5,703 bases of DNA from Cellulomonas sp. (GTDB lineage: Bacteria; Actinomycetota; Actinomycetes; Actinomycetales; Cellulomonadaceae). The DNA lies in contig JAPSIJ010000169.1 in the NCBI GenBank assembly GCA_031178805.1, positions 1 to 5,703 of the forward strand. Reading direction: 5' to 3'. Each line of letters opens with the position of its first letter. The stretch's first letter is position 1. Both the position numbers and the translations under genes were made by a program. The notes beneath the pieces are model-generated. The model was not told where the DNA came from. It did not search any database and saw only the letters and a list, made by a program, of their open reading frames with translations. Positions 1-4,369 of this stretch are shown here, in pieces.

Positions 1-331
1 CGCGGCGCTGCACGGCGGACCGCCGCCGGGGGAGCGGCTCGCCGAGCACCGTGAGCCCGGACCCGGCGTCCGGCACCATCCGGCCGGCCAGCGTGAGCAG
101 CAGGCTCGACCGGCCGGCGCCCTGCGGACCCTGCACCACGGCGAGCGCGCCGGCGGGCAGGTCGAGGTCGACGGGGCCGTACACCGGGCCGCGGGAGCCG
201 GTCAGCCGCAGGCCGCGGGCCCGTACGGCGGGTGCGGGCGGCGTCGGCTCCTCCGTCGCGACCTCGTCGGCCGCAGCGGGGGCCGGGTCCGTCTCCGTCG
301 CCGGGCGGGAGGAGGGCTGGCTGGTCGACAC
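1..331 (-). CDS. ABC transporter ATP-binding protein, N-terminal part (truncated by window edge)
   Basis: This is the first 110 codons of a minus-strand gene that continues beyond the left edge. Residues 1-36 are a low-complexity Pro/Ala/Glu-rich extension. An ABC nucleotide-binding fold follows: a strand and turn around residues 40-65 (ending DLDLPAG), then a Walker A loop at residues 68-76 reading GPQGAGRSS, then LLLTLAGRM, typical of the helix after the P-loop. The usual Walker A lysine is arginine (Arg74). The signature motif, Walker B and H-loop lie outside the window, so transport substrate and activity cannot be judged. I chose GTG at 331 because a GAGG ribosome-binding sequence (complement of 337-340) sits 5 bases upstream and the reading frame leads directly into the domain. 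Actinobacterial ABC subunits with this P-loop style often neighbour YhgE/Pip-type membrane proteins and a TetR regulator; that is recalled family context and is not visible here. The gene is divergent from 492-1319. Confidence 0.85.
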   Translation of the reverse strand, partial: MSTSQPSSRPATETDPAPAAADEVATEEPTPPAPAVRARGLRLTGSRGPVYGPVDLDLPAGALAVVQGPQGAGRSSLLLTLAGRMVPDAGSGLTVLGEPLPRRRSAVQRR

Positions 332-351
332 GGTTGCCTCGTTCGGTTCGC

Positions 352-365
352 ACTGACTGGTCAGT
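352..365. promoter_or_regulatory. Palindromic operator ACTGAC-TG-GTCAGT, TetR-type
   Basis: This is a perfect inverted repeat with 6-bp arms and a 2-bp centre. It begins 3 bp downstream of the predicted -10 of the minus-strand promoter and covers the likely transcription start. A repressor bound here would block initiation. The size and the ACTGAC/GTCAGT arms resemble operators of TetR-family repressors, which often control ABC transporter genes. No regulator gene is in the window, so the identity of the protein is inferred. Confidence 0.6.
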
Positions 366-368
366 ACA

Positions 369-397
369 AAGATAGGACGACGTGTCGTCGCTGTCAC
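369..397 (-). promoter_or_regulatory. Predicted sigma-70-type promoter of the ABC gene
   Basis: Read on the minus strand, GTGACA (complement of 392-397) is followed by a 17-bp spacer and TATCTT (complement of 369-374). Both hexamers are close to consensus and the spacing is ideal. Transcription would start near 362, giving a leader of about 30 bases to the GTG at 331. The region is noticeably more AT-rich than its surroundings. Inverted repeats lie inside the spacer and immediately downstream of the -10, so the promoter is probably repressed by a DNA-binding protein. Confidence 0.6.
376..389. promoter_or_regulatory. Second palindrome GACGAC-GT-GTCGTC in the promoter spacer
   Basis: This is another perfect inverted repeat with 6-bp arms and a 2-bp centre, lying wholly inside the 17-bp spacer (375-391) of the predicted minus-strand promoter. 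Its centre is 24 bp from the centre of the 352-365 operator. The arms differ in sequence from that site, so it could bind a different regulator, be a weaker variant site, or be chance in GC-rich DNA. Confidence 0.4.
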
Positions 398-491
398 CCG
401 CGGGCGCCGTCTCCCGCGTCACATCCCCGCCGGGCACGCTCGGGTCCGATAACCGCTAGACCCCGGCGCCGCAGGACGGTGAACTGGGCCC

Positions 492-1319
492 ATGACGACG
501 ACGAGTACCGCCGACGCCCGCGCCCGCACGCTGCACGCCCTCCACGACCCCGCCGCGCCGCTGGCGCTGAGCAACGTCTGGGACGTGGCGAGCGCGCGGG
601 TCGTGGAGGCCACCGGCGCCCCGGCGATCGCCACCACCAGCGCCGGCGTGGCGTGGGCGCTCGGCCGGCCGGACGGCGACCGGCTGGAGCGCGCCGACCT
701 GCTCGCCGCCGTCCGCCGCATCGTCGCCGCGGTGGACGTGCCGGTCACCGTGGACATCGAGGGCGGCGCGGCCGTCGACGCCGACGACGTCGCGGAGACC
801 GTCCGCGGCCTGCTGGACGCCGGCGCGGTGGGCCTGAACATCGAGGACGGCACCCGCGGTCCCGACGAGCTGGCCGCCCGGGTCGCGGTGGCCCGGGCCG
901 CCGCGGACCGGGCGGGCGTCGCGCTGTTCGTCAACGCCCGCACGGACGTGTTCCTGCGCGGCGTCGGCGCGCCGGAGGACCGGGTCGCGGAGACCGTGCG
1001 GCGCGCCCACCGGTACGTCGAGGCGGGCGCCGACGGCGTCTTCGTGCCCGCGGTGGTGGACGCGCCCACCATCGCCGCGCTGGCCGCCGCGGTCCCCGCG
1101 CCGCTGAACGTCATGGTCCGGCCCGGCCTGCCGCCGGTCCCCGAGCTCGGCCGGCTGGGCGTGGCCCGGGTGAGCCTCGGCTCGTCGGTCGCGCAGGCGG
1201 CCTACGCGGTGGCGCGGCGGGCGGCGGAGGAGCTGCGCGCGTCCGGCACCTACGGGGTCGTGGCGGAGGGCCTCGACTTCGGCGAGCTGAACGCCCTGGT
1301 GGCCGGGTCGCGGCCGTGA
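492..1319 (+). CDS. Isocitrate lyase/phosphoenolpyruvate mutase superfamily protein lacking the lyase cysteine
   Basis: This 275-residue protein is a complete (beta/alpha)8-barrel of the ICL/PEP mutase superfamily, soluble and with no signal peptide. Family landmarks occur in order: SNVWDVASAR at 27-36 (Asp31), the TTSAGVA segment at 48-54, VDIEGG at 87-92 (metal-site acids Asp88 and Glu90), GLNIEDG at 114-120 (Glu118, Asp119) and FVNARTD at 146-152 (Arg150). Members act on small 2-oxo or 2-hydroxy acids, making or breaking C-C or C-P bonds with Mg2+. The K-[KR]-C-G-H loop that supplies the nucleophile of isocitrate and 2-methylisocitrate lyases is absent, the protein has no cysteine at all, and the EDK-x-x-x-K-x-N motif of PEP mutase is also missing. 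The reaction therefore cannot be named. ATG 492 is the first start after an in-frame TGA at 480; its ribosome-binding site is weak (AGGACGG ending 12 bases upstream). Its stop overlaps the next start by 4 bp, so the two genes form an operon. Confidence 0.88.
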   Translation: MTTTSTADARARTLHALHDPAAPLALSNVWDVASARVVEATGAPAIATTSAGVAWALGRPDGDRLERADLLAAVRRIVAAVDVPVTVDIEGGAAVDADDVAETVRGLLDAGAVGLNIEDGTRGPDELAARVAVARAAADRAGVALFVNARTDVFLRGVGAPEDRVAETVRRAHRYVEAGADGVFVPAVVDAPTIAALAAAVPAPLNVMVRPGLPPVPELGRLGVARVSLGSSVAQAAYAVARRAAEELRASGTYGVVAEGLDFGELNALVAGSRP

Positions 1320-2950
1320 CCACCACCGAGCCCGCCCGCGTCCTCCCCGGGGACCCGCGGTTCGACGAGCGGTACCGGGCGATCGACGCGCGGGACACCC
1401 GGTTCGACGGGCAGTTCGTCACCGCGGTGTCCTCGACCGGGATCTACTGCCGGCCGTCCTGCCCGGCGCGCACGCCCCGGCGCGAGCACGTGACGTTCTA
1501 CCGGACGTCCGCCGCAGCGCACGAGGCGGGCTACCGGGCGTGCAAGCGGTGCCTGCCCGAGGCGACGCCCGGCACGCCCGAGTGGGACCTGCGACGGGAC
1601 GCGGTGGGCCGGGCCATGCGGCTGATCGCCGACGGCGTGCTGGACCGCGGCGGGGTCGACGCGCTGGCCGCGGCCCTCGGCTACAGCCCGCGGCACGTGC
1701 ACCGGATGCTGGTCGCCGAGCTGGGCGCGGGTCCGCAGGCGCTGGCCCGGGCCCGGCGGGCGCAGACGGCGCGGGCGCTGCTGGTCGGCACGGCGCTGCC
1801 GGTGGCCGACGTCGCCTTCGCCGCCGGGTTCGGGTCGGTGCGGCAGTTCAACGACACGATCCGCGAGGTGTTCGCCGTGCGGCCGCTGGAGCTGCGGGCC
1901 CGCGCCCGGTCGGCCGAGGCCGGTGCCCGCGTCGCCCCCCACGTCGCGGCCGTCGCCGGCCCGGGCGTGGCCGGCGCGGTGCCGCCCGTCCGGCTCGAGC
2001 TCGCCCTGCCGGTGCGCCAGCCGTTCGACGCGCCGGGCGTGCTCGGGTTCCTCGCGGCGCGCGCGGTGGCGGGCGTGGAGGTCGCCGACCTGCCGGCACG
2101 CGGTCCGCTGCGGTACGCCCGGACGCTGGCGCTGCCGCACGGTCCCGCGGCCGTCGAGGTCGTCGCCACGGAGTCCGGCGGGTCCGCCGGGTCCGACGGC
2201 GGCTGGCGCCTGACGCTGCGGCTGGAGCTGTCGTCGCTCGCCGACGTGGGCACGGCGGTCGCGCGGGTCCGGCGGATGCTCGACCTGGACGCCGACCCCG
2301 TCGCGGTGGACGCCGCCCTCGCCGCCGACCCCGCGCTGGCGTCGCTGGTCCGCGCGACGCCGGGCGCCCGGGTGCCCGGTGCCGTCGACCCGCACGAGCT
2401 GGTGGTGCGCGCCGTCGTCGGCCAGCAGATCTCGGTGGCGGCGGCCCGCGGGCACCTGTCCCGGCTCGCGGCGGTCGCGGGGTCGCCCGCGGTGTCGGCG
2501 GTCCCGGGCCTGGACCGGCTGTTCCCGACCGCCGCGCAGGTGCTGGCGCACGTGCCGGAGCCGGTGACGGGCGCCGCGCCCGACCCGGCGCGCCCGCTGC
2601 GGCTGCCCGCCCGGCAGGTCGCGGCCGTCCGGGGCGTCGCCGAGGCGCTGGCGGACGGCACGCTCGCCGTGCACGTCGGCGCCGACCCCGCCGACCTCCG
2701 GGACCGGCTGGTGGCGCAGCCCGGCATCGGCCCGTGGACCGCCGCGTACGTCGCCATGCGGGTGCTCGGCGACCCGGACGCGTGGCTGCCCGGCGACGCC
2801 GCCCTGCTCACCGGCGCGGTGGCCGCCGGCGTGCTGCCGCCGGGGCTGCCGCGGGCGGCGGCGCACCGCGCGCTCGCCGAGCGGGCGGCGGCGTGGGGGC
2901 CGTGGCGGTCGTACGCGGCGGTGCACCTGTGGCGGGCCGCCGCCGGCTGA
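1316..2950 (+). CDS. alkA: Ada-AlkA fusion: methyl-phosphotriester domain, AraC-type HTH and 3-methyladenine DNA glycosylase II
   Basis: This 544-residue cytosolic alkylation-repair protein has three parts. Residues 15-85 are the Ada zinc domain; Cys45 and Cys49 (in IYCRPSC) and Cys76 and Cys79 (in ACKRC) match E. coli Ada Cys38, 42, 69 and 72, where Cys38 takes methyl groups from DNA phosphotriesters. Residues 90-197 are an AraC-type double helix-turn-helix (ALGYSPRHVHRML; VADVAFAAGFGSVRQFND). Residues 225-542 are AlkA-like: an N-terminal domain, GQQIS at 369-373, a helix-hairpin-helix around 464-483 (LVAQPGIGPWTA) and catalytic Asp494 in LPGD, matching AlkA Asp238. The methylguanine methyltransferase domain of E. 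coli Ada is absent. Mycobacteria have the same fusion type. The GTG at 1316 overlaps the upstream stop as GTGA, implying translational coupling; the open frame extends far upstream, but only as an out-of-frame shadow of the preceding gene. By analogy, methylated Ada may activate this operon; no Ada box was recognised upstream. Confidence 0.93.
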   Translation: MTTTEPARVLPGDPRFDERYRAIDARDTRFDGQFVTAVSSTGIYCRPSCPARTPRREHVTFYRTSAAAHEAGYRACKRCLPEATPGTPEWDLRRDAVGRAMRLIADGVLDRGGVDALAAALGYSPRHVHRMLVAELGAGPQALARARRAQTARALLVGTALPVADVAFAAGFGSVRQFNDTIREVFAVRPLELRARARSAEAGARVAPHVAAVAGPGVAGAVPPVRLELALPVRQPFDAPGVLGFLAARAVAGVEVADLPARGPLRYARTLALPHGPAAVEVVATESGGSAGSDGGWRLTLRLELSSLADVGTAVARVRRMLDLDADPVAVDAALAADPALASLVRATPGARVPGAVDPHELVVRAVVGQQISVAAARGHLSRLAAVAGSPAVSAVPGLDRLFPTAAQVLAHVPEPVTGAAPDPARPLRLPARQVAAVRGVAEALADGTLAVHVGADPADLRDRLVAQPGIGPWTAAYVAMRVLGDPDAWLPGDAALLTGAVAAGVLPPGLPRAAAHRALAERAAAWGPWRSYAAVHLWRAAAG

Positions 2951-2956
2951 GCGGTA

Positions 2957-3018
2957 CCCGGCCCCGCTTCGCCCGACCCCCCTTGCCCCGACCCGCCCGC
3001 GCCCGACCCGCCGCGCCC
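2957..3018 (-). other. Candidate G-quadruplex-forming tract on the minus strand
   Basis: On the plus strand, ten runs of three or more C occur in 62 bases: at 2957, 2962, 2972, 2977 (six C), 2986, 2992, 2996, 3002, 3007 and 3016. The gaps between them are 1 to 6 bases. On the minus strand this meets the G3+N1-7 rule many times over. The sense transcript would be C-rich, so any quadruplex would form in the DNA template strand or in an antisense RNA. The tract arises largely from the tandem repeat at 2971-3070. Whether it folds is not shown by sequence alone. Confidence 0.5.
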
Positions 3019-3070
3019 GACCAGGGGCGCCCGACCCGCCGCGGACGCCCGGCCGCGGACGGCGCGCCGG
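2971..3070. repeat. Degenerate 14-15 bp tandem repeat filling the alkA-def gap
   Basis: The core CCCGACC begins at 2972, 2987, 3002, 3016 and 3030, so units follow each other every 15, 15, 14 and 14 bases. The best unit, gcccgacccgccgc, appears identically at 3001 and 3029; a third copy at 3015 ends in a different tail. The periodicity continues in weaker form: GCCGCGGACG occurs at 3038 and again at 3052, exactly 14 bp apart. The repeat occupies most of the 139-bp gap. A protein-coding role is unlikely because the unit length varies. The two CCGCGG copies (3039-3044, 3053-3058) could also pair as a hairpin with an 8-base loop. Confidence 0.65.
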
Positions 3071-3074
3071 ACAT

Positions 3075-3089
3075 GGAAGAATCGCGGCC
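3075..3089 (+). promoter_or_regulatory. Possible extended -10 and/or weak ribosome-binding site of def
   Basis: The stretch TGGAAGAAT at 3074-3082 is a local island of A/T just before the def ATG at 3090. It can be read in two ways. GGAAGA (3075-3080) may be a weak Shine-Dalgarno sequence 9 bases before the start. Alternatively AAGAAT (3077-3082) may be a -10 element placed 7 bases before the A of the ATG, which would give a leaderless mRNA, common in Actinobacteria. No convincing -35 is seen. The sequence does not decide between the two. Confidence 0.3.
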
Positions 3090-3575
3090 ATGGCGATGAG
3101 AGAGATCCGCGTGGTGGGCGACCCGGTCCTGCGCACCCCGTGCGAGCCGGTGACCACGATCGACGCCCGGGTCCGCGGGCTGGTCGAGGACCTGCTCGAG
3201 ACGGTGGACCACGAGGGCCGCGCGGGTCTGGCCGCGAACCAGATCGGCGTCGGCCTGCGCGCCTTCTCCTGGAACATCGACGACGAGCTCGGCTACGTGC
3301 TGAACCCGACGATCGTCGAGCTGTCCGAGGACTTCCAGGACGGCGACGAGGGCTGCCTGTCGGTGCCCGACCTGTGGTTCCCGACCCGCCGCGCCTGGTA
3401 CGCGCGGGTCGTCGGCCACGACCTGGACGGCAAGGAGGTCGTCGTCGAGGGCGTCGAGCTGATGGCCCGGTGCCTGCAGCACGAGGTCGACCACCTGGAC
3501 GGCCACCTGTACATCGACCGGCTGGACCGGTCCGTGCGCAAGAAGGCCATGCGGGCGATCCGCGAGACCCTCTGA
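3090..3575 (+). CDS. def: Peptide deformylase
   Basis: This 161-residue metalloenzyme removes the formyl group from the N-terminal methionine of nascent proteins at the ribosome exit, before methionine aminopeptidase acts. All three family motifs are present: motif I GLAANQIG at 46-53, motif II EGCLSVP at 87-93 with metal ligand Cys89, and motif III QHEVDHL at 130-136 with ligands His131 and His135 and catalytic Glu132. The first glycine of the GxGLAA form of motif I is Arg44 here, a variation I recall in other actinobacterial deformylases. Length is normal for a short-tailed bacterial enzyme, and the protein ends in a basic helix (SVRKKAMRAIRETL). ATG 3090 is preferred over ATG 3096 because of its spacing to GGAAGA. 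fmt, its common partner, is not adjacent; the gene appears to be transcribed alone, bounded upstream by the tandem repeat and downstream by a strong hairpin at 3601-3642. Confidence 0.96.
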   Translation: MAMREIRVVGDPVLRTPCEPVTTIDARVRGLVEDLLETVDHEGRAGLAANQIGVGLRAFSWNIDDELGYVLNPTIVELSEDFQDGDEGCLSVPDLWFPTRRAWYARVVGHDLDGKEVVVEGVELMARCLQHEVDHLDGHLYIDRLDRSVRKKAMRAIRETL

Positions 3576-3600
3576 GCCGGGGCATTTCGGACGAGAATCG

Positions 3601-3642
3601 CTGATGGGGGCCGGAGCGCTGGTGCGCACCGGCCCCCATCAG
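3601..3642 (+). terminator. Strong hairpin terminator after def
   Basis: CTGATGGGGGCCGG at 3601-3614 pairs perfectly with CCGGCCCCCATCAG at 3629-3642, a 14-bp stem. Inside it, after an A/A mismatch, GCGC 3616-3619 pairs with GCGC 3624-3627 around a TGGT loop, so the whole element is one long hairpin. It starts 25 bases after the def stop. No T tract follows, as is usual for GC-rich actinobacterial terminators. Because the stem is symmetric, it could also stop antisense transcription. Confidence 0.8.
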
Positions 3643-3643
3643 G

Positions 3644-3676
3644 CATGCTGTGCCTGCACGCCGCGAGTCTGTGCAG
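3644..3676 (+). promoter_or_regulatory. Weak candidate promoter and leader hairpin before the DUF3145 gene
   Basis: The strong hairpin at 3601-3642 implies that the gene at 3741 has its own promoter in 3643-3740. The best -10 candidate is CATGCT at 3644-3649, directly after the terminator, but its -35 region (GGTGCG) is poor. Downstream, CTGCAC 3654-3659 and GTGCAG 3671-3676 could form a 6-bp hairpin in a leader of about 85 bases. I see no other structure between 3677 and the ribosome-binding site at 3730. Confidence 0.2.
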
Positions 3677-3740
3677 TCCGACCGGAGCGGGACGAGGACG
3701 TTGGGGAAGGCGAACCTCGAGCCGATCCGGGAGGGATGAC

Positions 3741-4238
3741 ATGGCAGGTGCGATCACCCGCGGTGTTCTTTTCGTGCACTCTGCGCCGCGCGCGCTCTGC
3801 CCGCACCTCGAGTGGGCGGCGGGCAACGTGCTGGGCGCACGCGTGTCGATGGAGTGGACGGAGCAGCCCGCCGCGCCCGGGATGCTGCGCGCCGAGCACT
3901 CCTGGCAGGGCGCCCAGGGCACCGGCGCGCGCCTGGCGTCGGCCCTGCGCGGCTGGACCCACCTGCGGTACGAGGTGACCGAGGACGCCAGCCACGGAAG
4001 CGACGGCGCCCGGTGGAGCCACACGCCCGAGCTCGGCATCTTCCACGCCCAGACGGACGTGCACGGAAACGTCGTGGTCCCGGAGGACCGGATCCGCGCC
4101 GCGCTGGACGCCGGGGACGCCGGCACGGTGCGCGCCGAGCTGGCGCTCGCCCTCGGCCAGTCCTGGGACGACGAGCTGGAGCCGTTCCGCTACGCCGGCG
4201 CGGGCGCCCCGGTCCGCTGGCTGCACCGCGTCGGCTGA
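3741..4238 (+). CDS. DUF3145 domain-containing protein
   Basis: This 165-residue protein of unknown function is recognised as DUF3145 from its characteristic text: RGVLFVHSAPRALCPHLEWA at 7-26, VSMEWTEQPAAPGM at 35-48, AEHSWQG at 51-57, ASALRGW at 66-72 and the TPELGIFHAQTD segment at 95-106. The family is essentially actinobacterial and is highly conserved, but I know of no assigned activity. There is no signal peptide and no membrane segment, and only one cysteine (Cys20), so it is predicted cytosolic. The ATG at 3741 is well supported by GGAGGG at 3730-3735, 5 bases upstream; the open frame continues upstream to 3645 but without family similarity. It is flanked by a hairpin on both sides (3601-3642 and 4238-4252), so it is probably transcribed alone. 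In Streptomyces I recall a DUF3145 gene beside the fatty-acid synthase genes, but no such gene is visible here. Confidence 0.9.
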   Translation: MAGAITRGVLFVHSAPRALCPHLEWAAGNVLGARVSMEWTEQPAAPGMLRAEHSWQGAQGTGARLASALRGWTHLRYEVTEDASHGSDGARWSHTPELGIFHAQTDVHGNVVVPEDRIRAALDAGDAGTVRAELALALGQSWDDELEPFRYAGAGAPVRWLHRVG

Positions 4239-4252
4239 CCCGCACGGCGGGT
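4238..4252 (+). terminator. Short hairpin terminator at the DUF3145 stop codon
   Basis: ACCCGC at 4238-4243 pairs with GCGGGT at 4247-4252 around a 3-base ACG loop, and TTCCTCG follows. The first base of the stem is the last base of the TGA stop. It is a compact 6-bp GC stem without a real T tract, so termination may be partial. It separates the gene from the independently regulated promoter at 4263-4296. Confidence 0.5.
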
Positions 4253-4262
4253 TCCTCGCGCG

Positions 4263-4296
4263 TTCCCAGGCGATCCCCAGCAACCGTCCCTAGCGT
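4263..4296 (+). promoter_or_regulatory. Activator-type promoter with 11-bp-period direct repeat (OmpR/PhoB-like) for the flavin operon
   Basis: TTCCCAG at 4263-4269 and TCCCCAG at 4274-4280 are direct repeats 11 bp apart, one helical turn. A candidate -10, TAGCGT, lies at 4291-4296, 10 bp after the second repeat, and no consensus -35 is present: the repeats occupy its place. This is the geometry of class II promoters activated by OmpR/PhoB-family response regulators bound in tandem. Weaker relatives, TCCCTAG at 4287 and TGTCCAG at 4303, follow but do not keep the 11-bp phase. Transcription would start near 4303, leaving a leader of about 67 bases before the ATG at 4370. The regulator itself is not in the window. 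Confidence 0.5.
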
Positions 4297-4310
4297 CGTC
4301 GCTGTCCAGG

Positions 4311-4322
4311 ATGCGATCGCAT
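4311..4322. promoter_or_regulatory. Perfect 12-bp palindrome ATGCGATCGCAT in the flavin-operon leader
   Basis: The arms ATGCGA and TCGCAT meet without a spacer. The palindrome lies about 8 to 20 bases after the predicted transcription start, a position where a bound repressor would block the promoter. It stands in a locally AT-richer patch that continues with CAATTG (4324-4329). It may be an operator for a dimeric regulator. Just downstream, CCCGGG at 4330-4335 and 4343-4348 could form a 6-bp hairpin with a 7-base loop ahead of the ribosome-binding site. Confidence 0.35.
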
Positions 4323-4369
4323 TCAATTGCCCGGGAGAACCGCCCGGGACGCTGAGGGAGGGCACGACC

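Noticed and set aside
51..356. Plus-strand 101-codon frame at the left edge
   Set aside because: It is antisense to the ABC ATPase gene, which has a P-loop, a ribosome-binding site and a promoter on the minus strand.
441..465. GATAAC (448-453) or CTAGAC (456-461) as the -10 of the ICL/PEPM-alkA operon
   Set aside because: Neither has a recognisable -35 at proper spacing, and neither matches the consensus well. The promoter probably lies in 398-480 but cannot be placed.
419..1114. Minus-strand open frames opposite the ICL/PEPM gene
   Set aside because: The translations are Ser/Thr/Ala/Arg-rich with no family motifs; they mirror the codon bias of the plus-strand gene.
479..1315. The alkA reading frame stays open upstream to 479, suggesting an 823-residue protein
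   Set aside because: The extra part is an Arg/Gly-rich out-of-frame reading of the ICL/PEPM gene, which has clear family motifs. The GTG at 1316 starts a sequence typical of Ada-AlkA proteins.
2950..2968. AGCGG (2950-2954) and CCGCT (2964-2968) as a terminator after alkA
   Set aside because: The stem is only 5 bp with a 9-base loop and no T tract, and such pairings are frequent in this sequence. It is not strong enough to annotate.
1250..3277. Long minus-strand open frames (1250-3277, 1681-3639) antisense to alkA and def
   Set aside because: They are low-complexity Arg/Gly/Pro/Ala translations, cross gene boundaries and the tandem repeat, and are expected in GC-rich DNA opposite real genes. 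No domain is recognisable.
3604..3978. Plus-strand frame starting at ATG 3604
   Set aside because: It begins inside the terminator hairpin stem and overlaps the DUF3145 gene in another frame, with no ribosome-binding site or domain.
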